Shown here in pieces: positions 1-8,618 of a DNA stretch of 64,000 nt. This stretch comes from Nocardia ninae NBRC 108245 (GTDB taxonomy: Bacteria; Actinomycetota; Actinomycetes; Mycobacteriales; Mycobacteriaceae). Location: NCBI RefSeq assembly GCF_007990755.1, contig NZ_BJXA01000020.1, positions 62,001-126,000 of the forward strand, written 5' to 3'. Within the stretch, counting starts at the first letter, position 1; each line of letters opens with the position of its first letter. A model generated the notes under the pieces. The model worked only from the letters and a program-made list of their open reading frames with translations. It was not told the origin of the DNA and did no database searches. The position numbers and the translations under genes are program-made.

Positions 1-837
1 TTCGGCGGCTCGATCGGCTTCGAGCACCCGCGCGTTCCGTTGCTCCTCGGGTACCGCGACGTCCTCGGTGCCCGTTGCCGTGCGCACGGTCATCGAGCGC
101 TTGTCGCTGATGTCCTCGCGCAGGATCTGCCCGTCGGACTTCGCGACGAGAAGTGTGTCGGGCGTGACGTTTCCGCTGACGATGGCCTCACCGAGACCCC
201 AGGCCGCATTGATCATCACCCGGTCCCGCGCACCGGTCAGCGGGTCCGCGGTGAACAGCACACCGGCGGCGTCGGCGGGCACGAGCTCTTGTACGACCAC
301 CGCCAAGCTCACGTCGTCGGACTCGATGCCTTGGCGGGCGCGATAATCGATGGCCCGCGCGGTCCACAGGGACGCCCAGCAGCGTTGCACCGCGGCCAAG
401 ACCTGTTCGACGCCAAGGATATTGAGATAGGTGTCCTGTTGCCCGGCGAAGGACAACTCCGGCAGATCCTCCGCGGTGGCCGAGGAACGCACCGCTACCG
501 CCACCTCGTCGCCGAGTTGGGCGTAGGCCATTCGGACGGCCGCCGTGATCTCTTCCGGCACAGGCTGTTCGGCGAACAGTCCGGCGATCTCCGCCGCCGC
601 GGCTTCGATGGATGCGGGCCGATCCGGGTTTGCCGCGGCGACCGTCCGAAGAATCTTCTCGTGCAGATTCGCGCGATCGACGAAGTGCCGGTACGCGGCC
701 GTGGTGACGTGAAACCCGGGTGGCACAGGGAGTTTCGCCGCGGCCATCCGGGCGAGTGAAGCGCCCTTACCGCCGGCCACCTCCAGTGTTGCCCTGGTGT
801 CGTCCAGGTCGAGGACGAGCGGATTGCTTGTGGTCAT
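1..837 (-). CDS. PEP/pyruvate-binding phosphotransferase, N-terminal part (runs off left edge)
   Basis: The first 279 residues of a large protein are present and the reading frame is still open at base 1. The start is the ATG at 837-835, preceded on the minus strand by AGGAAAG. The sequence matches the ATP-binding N-terminal domain of PEP synthase and rifampicin phosphotransferase. It has GGKGASLARM near residue 22, PVPPGFHVTT near 37, VAVRSSATAEDLPELSFAGQ in the nucleotide-binding core and a GVLFTADP segment. Enzymes of this family transfer a phosphate from ATP through a swivelling histidine domain, which here lies outside the window. PEP synthase-like and Rph-like members cannot be separated from this half alone. 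A TetR gene lies 14 bp upstream on the same strand and probably controls it. Confidence 0.85.
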   Translation of the reverse strand, partial: MTTSNPLVLDLDDTRATLEVAGGKGASLARMAAAKLPVPPGFHVTTAAYRHFVDRANLHEKILRTVAAANPDRPASIEAAAAEIAGLFAEQPVPEEITAAVRMAYAQLGDEVAVAVRSSATAEDLPELSFAGQQDTYLNILGVEQVLAAVQRCWASLWTARAIDYRARQGIESDDVSLAVVVQELVPADAAGVLFTADPLTGARDRVMINAAWGLGEAIVSGNVTPDTLLVAKSDGQILREDISDKRSMTVRTATGTEDVAVPEEQRNARVLEADRAAE

Positions 838-851
838 CAGATCTTTCCTTC

Positions 852-1541
852 CTACCGGCCAGGCTCGGCGCCGAAATTCGCACGGGCGCGCGCCAGCTCA
901 TCGAGCAGCAGCGCTTTGCCACGGGCGAGGTCGGCGCCCTCGGGCGGGGTCAGCGCCCGTTCGAGCAGGTCGGCCAGTGTGCTGAGTAGTTCATCGGAGG
1001 ACGGCTGGTCCGGATCGGCGAGTTCGGCCCGATCCGATGGCAAGGTGCGCCGGATGGCGGGGGCCAACGCGTCGAGAATGAAAGCGGCCGTGCGGATGTC
1101 GACGTCGGAGCGGACCGTGCCCGCCTCCTGCATGGCGAGCAGGAAGTCGCCGGTGCCGAGCTTCGGCAGCCGGTCGAAGACGTTGCCCGGCTTGCGCAGG
1201 TACTTGCCCAGGATGTCTTCGTCGCGCGCGACGATTGCAGCGGCGAGCGGCAGTCGGGTGAGTGTGTGCACCATCGCCCGGTAGACGCTGGCCACGCTGC
1301 CTGCCTGCGGGTCCGCCTCCAGCTGGGCCCGCCAGGTGTCCGCGTACCGGCTCAGCTCGCGTCGCACCGTCGCCTCGACGAGCTCGTCTTTCGACTTGAA
1401 CTGCAGATACACCAAACCCCGGTGCAGGGCGACGGCATCGGCGACGTCGCCCATCGTCAGCTTGTTGTAGCCGATCCGGCACAGCAGGTCGGCCGCCGCA
1501 TCGAGGATGGCCTGCTCGCGTTCGAACTCATTGACGCTCAT
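852..1541 (-). CDS. TetR/AcrR family transcriptional regulator
   Basis: This 229-residue protein has a typical TetR N-terminal helix-turn-helix at about residues 8-55 (AILDAAADLLCRIGYNKLTM, then HRGLVYLQFKSKDELVEA). The C-terminal ligand-binding half is unassigned. The gene ends 14 bp before the phosphotransferase start, so the two are likely cotranscribed and the regulator probably governs that operon and itself. A TTGACA/TGTCAA inverted repeat directly upstream is the likely operator. The inducing ligand cannot be read from the sequence. Confidence 0.9.
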   Translation of the reverse strand: MSVNEFEREQAILDAAADLLCRIGYNKLTMGDVADAVALHRGLVYLQFKSKDELVEATVRRELSRYADTWRAQLEADPQAGSVASVYRAMVHTLTRLPLAAAIVARDEDILGKYLRKPGNVFDRLPKLGTGDFLLAMQEAGTVRSDVDIRTAAFILDALAPAIRRTLPSDRAELADPDQPSSDELLSTLADLLERALTPPEGADLARGKALLLDELARARANFGAEPGR

Positions 1542-1553
1542 CGTTTTGTCACC

Positions 1554-1578
1554 TTGACATATTTTGAGAAGTTGTCAA
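1554..1578. promoter_or_regulatory. Candidate TetR operator / promoter
   Basis: TTGACA at 1554-1559 and TGTCAA at 1573-1578 form inverted arms around a 13-bp A/T-rich centre, 12 bp upstream of the TetR start codon. On the minus strand the outer arm also reads TTGACA, a possible -35 hexamer. Autoregulation is inferred from position only. Confidence 0.4.
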
Positions 1579-1678
1579 AAACGACCGTACGCCCGCCACG
1601 GGCCCGCGTCAACGGGTGCCGAGCGTCCTCTTATGGAATGGGTAAAGGTCCTTGCGGCAAGGGATTCGGCGGGCTGGC

Positions 1679-2590
1679 TCAGTACTCCCCGCGCACCAGG
1701 TTCTTGGGCTCTGCACCAGCCACGAAGCGGGCGATCTCCGCGCGGACCACGGCGTAGCCACGTTCGTAACTGCCGGTGCTGTTCCCGCCGACGTGCGGGG
1801 TGAGCAGGAGATTCGGCGCGGTCCAGAGCGGATGGCCCGGTGGCAGGGGTTCGGGGTCGGTGACGTCCAGTGCGGCGCGCAGCCGGCCCGATTGCAGTTC
1901 GGCCAGCAGGGCATCGGTCCGGACGACCGGCCCGCGGGCGATGTTGACGAGGATGGCGTTGTCGTCCATCGCGGCGAGGAAGGCGGCGTCGACCATGCCG
2001 GTGGTGCGACTGGTGACCGGGACAGTCAGGACGACGACGTTTTTTCCGGGGAGCAAGTCGGGTAGTTCATCGACGCCGTGCACTCCGTCGCGAGCCCGAG
2101 TGCCGACCAGTGTCACCTCGGTGTCGAAGCCGTCGAGCCTGCGGACGAGCTCGGCGGCCAGATCGCCGGCGCCGACCACCAGAATCCGCTTGCCGACCAA
2201 TGTTCCGGTCTGATGGAAGGTCCACTGCTGGGCGCGCTGGGCGTCGGCGAAGCCGCCGAGCTCGCGATAGATGTGCAGCAGCGCGGCCATTACCCATTCG
2301 GCCGAGCTGCCGCCGTGCGCACCGCGTCCGGTGGACAGGCGCACCCCATCGGGTAACCGGCTGATCCAGCCCTCGGCGCCCGCGGTCATCATCTGCACCA
2401 GCCGCAGCTTGGGCAGCTGGGTCAGGTCGACGGTGTCGGCGCGGGAAAGGAACTTGGGCACCAGTACTTCCGCGTGTTCGGCGCCCTCGGGGAGGGGCTC
2501 GCCCGCTTCGTAGCGCAACGGCTGTATGCCGTCGATTCCGGACAGGACCTCGAAGCCGTAGTCATCCGGCACCAGAACAATCACCGCCAT
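1679..2590 (-). CDS. D-isomer-specific 2-hydroxyacid dehydrogenase, NAD-binding
   Basis: A 303-residue protein starting at the ATG at 2590 (MAVIVLVPDD). The frame stays open further upstream, but that part reads as untranslated leader. The NAD-binding Rossmann motif is RILVVGAGDLAAELVRRL. The family's catalytic residues are visible as the Arg in NIARGPVV, an acidic residue in DVTDPEPLPPGHPLW and the His in TPHVGGNS. The family reduces 2-keto acids to D-2-hydroxyacids with NAD(P)H, or runs the reverse reaction; phosphoglycerate and glyoxylate reductases are relatives. At about 300 residues it is shorter than SerA and lacks an ACT domain. It is divergent from the mce operon with no evident functional link, and the substrate is unknown. 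Confidence 0.88.
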   Translation of the reverse strand: MAVIVLVPDDYGFEVLSGIDGIQPLRYEAGEPLPEGAEHAEVLVPKFLSRADTVDLTQLPKLRLVQMMTAGAEGWISRLPDGVRLSTGRGAHGGSSAEWVMAALLHIYRELGGFADAQRAQQWTFHQTGTLVGKRILVVGAGDLAAELVRRLDGFDTEVTLVGTRARDGVHGVDELPDLLPGKNVVVLTVPVTSRTTGMVDAAFLAAMDDNAILVNIARGPVVRTDALLAELQSGRLRAALDVTDPEPLPPGHPLWTAPNLLLTPHVGGNSTGSYERGYAVVRAEIARFVAGAEPKNLVRGEY

Positions 2591-2702
2591 GCTGGCCAGG
2601 TTAGCGTCCCGGCCGGGCGCGCATCCGGCTGGACTTTTTCCGGTCTGCCGCAATGCGGAAGCGCAATCATCCGCTCGGGCATGTACTGTCTGGGTCAGTT
2701 GA

Positions 2703-2721
2703 GCGAATCGAGCCAATTCGC
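2703..2721. promoter_or_regulatory. Inverted repeat upstream of the yrbE-mce operon
   Basis: GCGAAT (2703-2708) and ATTCGC (2716-2721) form a 6-bp inverted repeat with a 7-bp spacer. It lies in the 200-bp divergent region between the dehydrogenase and yrbEA, about 70 bp before the mce operon start. It could be a repressor site for the operon, but nothing beyond symmetry and position supports this. Confidence 0.25.
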
Positions 2722-2790
2722 CGCAGAGTGACATATCAGTCGGTTAAATTGAGCCCGGTCGGGGGTGGAGCCGGCGGAATCGAGGTAGTG

Positions 2791-3621
2791 GTGGTCGACA
2801 GGGTCGCTCGGGTGTCCGAGCCACTGGTGCGGTGGGGATTCGAGCTCGTCCTGACGAGTCTGCGAACCTTCGGCCGGACCCTTCAGCTCGCCGTCGCCGC
2901 GTTCAGCTACCTCGTCGGCGACATCCTCAAGCTGCGCCATCCGTGGCGGGACACACTGCAGCAGGGCTGGTTCATCGTCAGCGTCACCGCGATTCCCGCG
3001 GTGCTGGTGGCGATTCCGTTCGGCGTGATCGTCTCGGTGCAGGTCGGCAGCCTGACCCAGCAGGTGGGCGCGACCTCGGTGGCCGGTGCGGCGGGCGGGC
3101 TCGGCGTCATCCGGCAAGGCGCGCCGATGGTGACCGCGCTGCTGCTCGGCGGCGCGGCCGGGTCGGCCATCGCGTCGGATCTGGGTGCGCGCACCATCCG
3201 CGAGGAAGTAGACGCGTTGCGCACCATGGGCATCGACCCGGTGCGGCGGCTGGTCGCCCCGCGGCTGGCGGCCATGATCGTGCTGACGCCGCTGCTGTGC
3301 CTGCTGGTCATCTTCATGGGCGTGTTCACCGGATACGTGGTGGCGGTCGGGTTCCAAGGGGTGACGCCGGGCAGCTACCTGTCCTCGTTCGCGGCCTTCG
3401 CGACCATGGCCGATCTCGCGGTGGCGATCGGGAAGTCGGTCATCTTCGGGGTCATCGTGCTGGTCGTCGCGTGCCAGCGCGGACTCGAAGCGACGCATGG
3501 GCCCAAGGGCGTCGCCAACGCGGTCAACGCCGCGGTGGTGATCGGGGTGATCGCCGCGTTCGGCGTGAATCTCGTGATCACTCAGCTGGTTTCGATGTTC
3601 CTGCCGCAGAAGGTGGGCTGA
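2791..3621 (+). CDS. yrbEA: YrbE/MlaE-family permease, Mce transporter subunit A
   Basis: A permease of about 276 residues of the MlaE family, the inner-membrane channel component of Mce lipid importers. The chosen start is GTG at 2791, five bases after a GAGG; GTG at 2788 is an alternative. Several hydrophobic segments are seen (QQGWFIVSVTAIPAVLVAIP, LLCLLVIFMGVFTGYVVAVG). The family signature REEVDALRTMGIDP is intact. The stop codon shares a base with the start of yrbEB (TGATG), so the two permeases are translationally coupled. It presumably pairs with YrbEB and an MceG-type ATPase that is not in this window. Confidence 0.92.
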   Translation: MVDRVARVSEPLVRWGFELVLTSLRTFGRTLQLAVAAFSYLVGDILKLRHPWRDTLQQGWFIVSVTAIPAVLVAIPFGVIVSVQVGSLTQQVGATSVAGAAGGLGVIRQGAPMVTALLLGGAAGSAIASDLGARTIREEVDALRTMGIDPVRRLVAPRLAAMIVLTPLLCLLVIFMGVFTGYVVAVGFQGVTPGSYLSSFAAFATMADLAVAIGKSVIFGVIVLVVACQRGLEATHGPKGVANAVNAAVVIGVIAAFGVNLVITQLVSMFLPQKVG

Positions 3622-4490
3622 TGACTGAAATACCGGCCCAGTATCGGCCGTTCGGCCGTGCCGGTCGTCTCGTCGAGCGCGGCACGCGCGGACCGCTGAC
3701 CCTGTTCGAATCGCTGGGCCACCAGCTGACTTTCGTCATCCAGGTGCTCGCCGCGATACCGCACACGCTGCGCGCGTACCGGCGCCAGACCATGCTGACG
3801 CTCACCGACATCACCTGGGGCAGCGGCAATATCATCGTCGGCGGCGGCACGGTGGCGGTGCTGATCTTCCTCGGCGTCGCGGTCGGCGGCTCGATCGGCG
3901 TGGAGGGTTTCACCGCGCTGAACATGGTCGGCATGGGGCCGCTGACCGGCTTCGTCTCCGCCTACGCCAACACCAGGGAGATGGCGCCGATGGTCGCCGC
4001 GATCGGGTTCGCGGCCCAGGCGGGCTGCCGGATGACCGCCGAGATCGGCGCGATGCGCATCTCCGAGGAGATCGACGCACTGGAAGCCATTGGTATCCGG
4101 CCGATTCCGTTCGTGGTGACCACCAGGGTGATCGCGGGCATGATCACCATCGTCCCGCTTTACCTGCTGACGCTGATCCTCAGTTACCTCTCGTGCGCGG
4201 TGGTGGTGAACGTGTTGCACGGTCAGTCCTCGGGCACCTACTACCACTACTTCGACGCCTTCCTGCAACCCGGCGACGTGGTCGCCTCACTGATCAAGGC
4301 GACGGTGTTCGTGGTGATGATCATCCTGATCCATGGCTACCAAGGGTTTTACGCGACCGGCGGGCCGGAGGGCGTCGGGCGGGCCTCCGGCCGGGCGATC
4401 CGCGCGAGCCTGGTGCTGGTGGTGGTCGCGGACATGATCATGACGATCGTCTTCTGGGGGCTCGATGTCGGAATCAAGATTTCGGGGTGA
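3621..4490 (+). CDS. yrbEB: YrbE/MlaE-family permease, Mce transporter subunit B
   Basis: A 289-residue MlaE-family membrane protein, the second permease subunit of the Mce system. The ATG at 3621 overlaps the previous stop. The signature SEEIDALEAIGIRPI is present. Hydrophobic stretches include VAVLIFLGVAVGGSIGVEGF and a C-terminal segment LVLVVVADMIMTIVFWGL. It is followed after three bases by mceA. Together with YrbEA it should form the inner-membrane core through which lipids captured by the six Mce proteins enter the cell. Confidence 0.93.
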   Translation: MTEIPAQYRPFGRAGRLVERGTRGPLTLFESLGHQLTFVIQVLAAIPHTLRAYRRQTMLTLTDITWGSGNIIVGGGTVAVLIFLGVAVGGSIGVEGFTALNMVGMGPLTGFVSAYANTREMAPMVAAIGFAAQAGCRMTAEIGAMRISEEIDALEAIGIRPIPFVVTTRVIAGMITIVPLYLLTLILSYLSCAVVVNVLHGQSSGTYYHYFDAFLQPGDVVASLIKATVFVVMIILIHGYQGFYATGGPEGVGRASGRAIRASLVLVVVADMIMTIVFWGLDVGIKISG

Positions 4491-4493
4491 CTG

Positions 4494-5522
4494 ATGCCGA
4501 TATTCGTTGATCTCTCAGGCCGGGCCGCCGGGCGGTGGATGCTGCGGCTACGTGGGCTGATCGTCGCCGTTGTCATCCTGGTGGTCGCGGTGCTCACCAC
4601 GCAGTACGCGCAGGGAAAATTCGCGGACCGGTTCACCCTCACCATCGACGCGGCCACCCTCGGTGAGGGTCTCGCGCCGGGCGCGGAGGTGAAGTTCCGC
4701 GGCTTCGCGATCGGCACGGTGCGCACGGTGCAGACCGTCGACTACGGGCACCAGCGCATCGAGCTGGCGCTGGATCGGCACCAGGCCGGTGCACTGACCG
4801 ACGACGTGTCGGCGCGGTTCACCTCGTCGAACATCTTCGGCTCCAGCGCCATCGAGTTGGTGAACACCGGCAAGGGTGGGCCGCTGCCGGAGAACACCAC
4901 GCTGTTCATCGGCGCCAACGCGTCCAACGCGACCGTGTCGAGTGTGTTCCGCCGCGCGGCGCGGCTGACCCAGGTGCTCGATTCCGACACCGTGCGGGCG
5001 TTGTTCGATCTGCTGCTGGACAACACCGCCTCGATGGGTCCGGCGGTGCGGTCGTTCTTCGCCACCGCCCGGGTGCTGGCCATGAATCAGCGTGCGCCAC
5101 TGGGGCATTACCTGGACATCGGCGCCGACGTCGGTGCGGGCGTCGCGCAGACCACCTCGCCGGTGGTCGATGTGATCCTCGGCGTGCTGGACAGCAGCGA
5201 GTACTTCGGCAGCCTCGAAAACCGCGAACGGACAAAGCATTCACTGTCCGGCCTGGACACCGAACTGCTGCTGCCGATCACCGATCTGCTGCGCAGGAAC
5301 AACCCGGATCTGGCCGTCACGATCGGCGGTGTGCTGGATCTGGTGGTGCCGATCAGCGCGTCGCTCGGCACGGTCGCGCCCGCGTACAACCGGCTGCCCG
5401 CCTTGCTCGCCCGGATCGACAGCGCGTTCCCGGTGATCGACGGCCGGGTGCAGCTGCAGCTGGAGGTGATCGTGAAAAACATGCCCTACCTCGCCGATTC
5501 GATCATCGGGGTGCCGCGATGA
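4494..5522 (+). CDS. mceA: Mce family protein MceA
   Basis: A 342-residue MlaD/Mce-domain protein with one N-terminal membrane anchor (RGLIVAVVILVVAVLTT, about residues 20-36). The Mce domain follows, seen as GLAPGAEVKFRGFAIGTVRT. The rest is the helical region characteristic of MCE proteins. In this family, six different Mce proteins assemble into a periplasm-spanning tube that carries hydrophobic substrates such as sterols or fatty acids. The start at 4494 is three bases after yrbEB, and the stop overlaps mceB by four bases. The substrate cannot be inferred here. Confidence 0.93.
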   Translation: MPIFVDLSGRAAGRWMLRLRGLIVAVVILVVAVLTTQYAQGKFADRFTLTIDAATLGEGLAPGAEVKFRGFAIGTVRTVQTVDYGHQRIELALDRHQAGALTDDVSARFTSSNIFGSSAIELVNTGKGGPLPENTTLFIGANASNATVSSVFRRAARLTQVLDSDTVRALFDLLLDNTASMGPAVRSFFATARVLAMNQRAPLGHYLDIGADVGAGVAQTTSPVVDVILGVLDSSEYFGSLENRERTKHSLSGLDTELLLPITDLLRRNNPDLAVTIGGVLDLVVPISASLGTVAPAYNRLPALLARIDSAFPVIDGRVQLQLEVIVKNMPYLADSIIGVPR

Positions 5523-6526
5523 ACAGTGTGACCGCCGCGGCGGTGAAGCTCGGGGTGTTCGTCGCGATCGTCGCGGTGTGCTCGGCTTTCATTGTGGCCG
5601 CGCTGAATACGCCGGTGCCCGACGACAAGGTCTCCTATGACGCTGTGTTCACCGATATCTCGGGGCTGTACGCCGGGGATGTGGTGCGCATGTCGGGCGT
5701 GGCGGTCGGGAAGGTCGACAGCGTCGAGCTGGACGGCAAGCATGCACGCGTCCGGTTCACCGTGGACCGCCAGCGTCCCCTCTACGACAACACCGAAGCC
5801 GCTGTGCGCTACCAGGATCTGATCGGGCAGCGCTATATCGAGGTGATGAACGCGAAATCCGGCGGCATGCGGCTGGCGCCCGGGGGCACTATTCCGGTGC
5901 AGCGCACCATCCCGAGTTTCGATGTGTCCACCCTGTTCAACGGCTTCAAGCCGTTGTTCGACACGCTGGATACCGCACAGCTCAACCAGTTCGGCACGAA
6001 CATTCTGCGGGTGCTGCAGGGCGACGGCAGCGGTATCGGTCCCGCGCTGGCCGATCTCGACCGGCTCACCAAGCATGCCAAGAGCAGCGAGGCGGTAGTG
6101 GTGCTGCTGATCAACAACCTCGGCGCGATCTCCCGCTCGATCGGCGGAAAGTCCGCGGCGGTAGGCGATCTCGTCAAGCAGCTCAATGGCGTGCTCAACC
6201 AGTTCGGCAGCCGGACCGCGATGATCGTCAACGCGGTCGAGCAGGCGAATCGCACGCTGGTGCCGCTCATTCCGCTGCTCGAGGAACTGCAAGGCGCCTA
6301 CGACGACAGCTACCTGCCGTTGGACGGGCTGTTGCGCAGGTTGCTGCCGCAGACCGATCAGCTGGTCGAGATCCTGTCGCTGGTGCCGTCGTTGATCGCC
6401 GGGCTGAACCAGAACGTCCCCGCGAGCGGCACCGCGAAGACGTACTCCTGCGCCGGAGGCGAGCTCGGGCTACCAGGTATCGGCGATGTCGTGCTCGGCA
6501 ATCAGAAGCTGGTGGTGTGCAAATGA
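5519..6526 (+). CDS. mceB: Mce family protein MceB
   Basis: A 335-residue Mce protein. The N-terminal anchor lies at about residues 9-29 (VKLGVFVAIVAVCSAFIVAA). The Mce domain follows with GLYAGDVVRMSGVAVGKVDS. The C-terminus ends with a cysteine pair (YSCAGG near 311 and VVCK at the end), as is common in MceB proteins and possibly a disulfide. ATGA overlaps at both ends tie it to mceA and mceC. It should be one ring-forming subunit of the lipid-import tube. Confidence 0.93.
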   Translation: MNSVTAAAVKLGVFVAIVAVCSAFIVAALNTPVPDDKVSYDAVFTDISGLYAGDVVRMSGVAVGKVDSVELDGKHARVRFTVDRQRPLYDNTEAAVRYQDLIGQRYIEVMNAKSGGMRLAPGGTIPVQRTIPSFDVSTLFNGFKPLFDTLDTAQLNQFGTNILRVLQGDGSGIGPALADLDRLTKHAKSSEAVVVLLINNLGAISRSIGGKSAAVGDLVKQLNGVLNQFGSRTAMIVNAVEQANRTLVPLIPLLEELQGAYDDSYLPLDGLLRRLLPQTDQLVEILSLVPSLIAGLNQNVPASGTAKTYSCAGGELGLPGIGDVVLGNQKLVVCK

Positions 6527-7569
6527 CCGGTGCGGCAAAGCAACTCATCGGACTGCCGTGGCGGCTGTTCGGCGAGGTCAAACAGTTGCGCGCGGAGAAG
6601 TCGGACTCCTGGTCGCAGATGCGGTGGGGGATAGCCGGTGTGCTGGTGAGCGTGCTCGGTTTGCTCGCCGCCGCGGTGCTGTACGTGGTGCCCTTCGGCG
6701 AGCAGTCCTACACGGCGGACTTCCGTAACTCGGGCGGCGCCCGGACCGGCGACGAGGTGCGGATCGCGGGCATCAAAGTGGGCCAGGTCCGCTCGGTGGA
6801 GCTGGTCGGTGACCACGTGGAGGTGCGCTTCGGCGTGGACCGCGAGGTCCGGGTCGGTGACGCCTCGTCGGTGGCGGTGAAGATGCTGACGCCGATCGGC
6901 GGGCACTACCTGTCGCTCGCTCCGCAGGGGGAGCGAGCGCTGGGTAGCAAGCACATTCCGCCGGAACGGACCACCACCCCGTTCGAGCTGACCGACATCA
7001 TCGACGTCGCCACTCCGGTGCTCAGCCAGGTCGACGGAACCACCTTGCGCAGCACCATCGCCGAGGTTAACGCGGCGCTGGCGGGTCAGCCCGACGCGGT
7101 GCGCTCGATCATCGGCAACTTCAACGACCTGACCGGCGTGCTGGCCGAGCGGTCGACCCAGCTGGACTCCGCGGTCCGCGTGTCCGACGAATACATCGGC
7201 GCGATCGCGACCGACCGGGCGGTGCTCGCCGACTTCGTGCGCGAGCTCGGTGGCGTCGCCGTGGTGCTCGGGCAGCGCAGGGGCGAGGTCGTGCAGGTCT
7301 TCGAATTGTTGAAGCGGTTCTTCGCGGTGCTGCACCGGCCGGTGATGGCCTACGGCGACTCGATCGAACCGTCGGTCGCCGAATTCGAGGAGCTGTTCAA
7401 CAAACTCGTGCAGGACCCCGGCCGGCTCGACACGGTCATCGCGGGAATCAAGGACTTCATCGGGAAGATCTCCGCGATGCTCGGCGTCGACGGCGTGACC
7501 ATCGACCAGTCCGCCAGCGTGATACGCGGTCCGGCACTGTGCATTCCGTTCGAGGGGAGGGCTTGCTGA
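6523..7569 (+). CDS. mceC: Mce family protein MceC
   Basis: A 348-residue Mce protein. The start is the ATG at 6523 inside the mceB stop (ATGA); an in-frame GTG lies two codons earlier. A cytoplasmic stretch of about 33 residues precedes the membrane anchor GIAGVLVSVLGLLAAAVLYV. The Mce domain contains GARTGDEVRIAGIKVGQVRS. The protein ends in a Cys-rich tail (ALCIPFEGRAC). It overlaps mceD by one base at TGATG. Its role is as a tube subunit of the importer. Confidence 0.93.
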   Translation: MTGAAKQLIGLPWRLFGEVKQLRAEKSDSWSQMRWGIAGVLVSVLGLLAAAVLYVVPFGEQSYTADFRNSGGARTGDEVRIAGIKVGQVRSVELVGDHVEVRFGVDREVRVGDASSVAVKMLTPIGGHYLSLAPQGERALGSKHIPPERTTTPFELTDIIDVATPVLSQVDGTTLRSTIAEVNAALAGQPDAVRSIIGNFNDLTGVLAERSTQLDSAVRVSDEYIGAIATDRAVLADFVRELGGVAVVLGQRRGEVVQVFELLKRFFAVLHRPVMAYGDSIEPSVAEFEELFNKLVQDPGRLDTVIAGIKDFIGKISAMLGVDGVTIDQSASVIRGPALCIPFEGRAC

Positions 7570-8618
7570 TGCGTGCTTGGGTAAGAGCGGGCGTGGTCAT
7601 CGGCGCAATGCTGGTCACCGTCGCGGTGGTGGTCGGCGTGAGCGGCGCGTCCTGGCTGGATCAGGTGCAGCCGGCCAAGCAGCGTCTGTGTGCCGAATTC
7701 ACCGACACCGTAGGACTTTACGAAGGCAACAGCGTCACGATGCTGGGCGTGGAGGTCGGCACCGTCTCCGGTATCGAAGCACTCGGCGACCGGATGCGGG
7801 TGACCATGACGATCGACGGCAAGCTGACGCTGCCCGCCGACGTCGAGGCCGTCACCATGTCGAGCTCCATCGTCACCGATCGGCGCGTCGAGCTCACCAA
7901 GACCTACACCGGCGGCCCGAAATTCGATACCGCACAGTGTGTTCCGTTGGCGCGCACCAAGACGCCGGTCGGCATCAGCGAGGCGCTCGACGCGCTCGGC
8001 AAGCTGTCCGGTGACCTGCTCGGCGCACAGCAGTCTCCGACACCGGGCGCACCGTCGGACACGTTGCTCGACGACACCCTGACCGGCGCGGTCCGCACGC
8101 TCGACGGCACGGGCCCGCAATGGAATTCACTGCTACAGCGCCTGTCCCAGGTGATCGGCGATCCGGCCGACCGGGACGTGGTGATCCGCAAGCTCGTCGA
8201 CAATCTCGACCTGCTCACCACGATGTTCATCACCAACTGGCCGGATATGCAAGCGCTGCTGGACAACCTGAACAACGGCATCGATCTGGTCCACGGCTTC
8301 TCCGCGGAACTGTCCAGGGCGGTGGATCTCGCGCTCGAGTTCCTGCCGGTGATCGCCCGCAATGTCGGCAAGTACGACCAGCAGTCCTTCGAATTCCTGG
8401 ATCGGATCGTGCCGGAGGTGCATCGCTACGCGGTGCTGGCGGGCAGCATCGTGGATCTGCTGGTGCAGCTGCCGCCGCTGGCCGATCGGCTGGCGCGGGT
8501 GTACGACCCGGCCACGGGTGCGGTGCGGGTGAATTACCGTCCGCCGCACTACGAGTCGGCCGACGGTAGCCAGCCCGGACTGGTCCGGGTGATTCTCGGC
8601 TCGCTGGGGGCGCCATGA
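7569..8618 (+). CDS. mceD: Mce family protein MceD
   Basis: A 349-residue Mce protein starting at the ATG at 7569, which shares a base with the mceC stop. The N-terminal anchor is AGVVIGAMLVTVAVVVGVSG. The Mce domain shows GLYEGNSVTMLGVEVGTVSG. The remainder is predicted helical, with repeated leucine-rich stretches. Its stop overlaps the ATG of mceE by four bases. It completes the fourth position in the canonical A-F order. Confidence 0.92.
   Translation: MRAWVRAGVVIGAMLVTVAVVVGVSGASWLDQVQPAKQRLCAEFTDTVGLYEGNSVTMLGVEVGTVSGIEALGDRMRVTMTIDGKLTLPADVEAVTMSSSIVTDRRVELTKTYTGGPKFDTAQCVPLARTKTPVGISEALDALGKLSGDLLGAQQSPTPGAPSDTLLDDTLTGAVRTLDGTGPQWNSLLQRLSQVIGDPADRDVVIRKLVDNLDLLTTMFITNWPDMQALLDNLNNGIDLVHGFSAELSRAVDLALEFLPVIARNVGKYDQQSFEFLDRIVPEVHRYAVLAGSIVDLLVQLPPLADRLARVYDPATGAVRVNYRPPHYESADGSQPGLVRVILGSLGAP

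Noticed and set aside
2832-4490. A 552-codon single gene covering both yrbE permeases
   Set aside because: The first half is an out-of-frame reading of yrbEA; only the part from 3621 is MlaE-like. Two separate coupled genes explain the DNA better.
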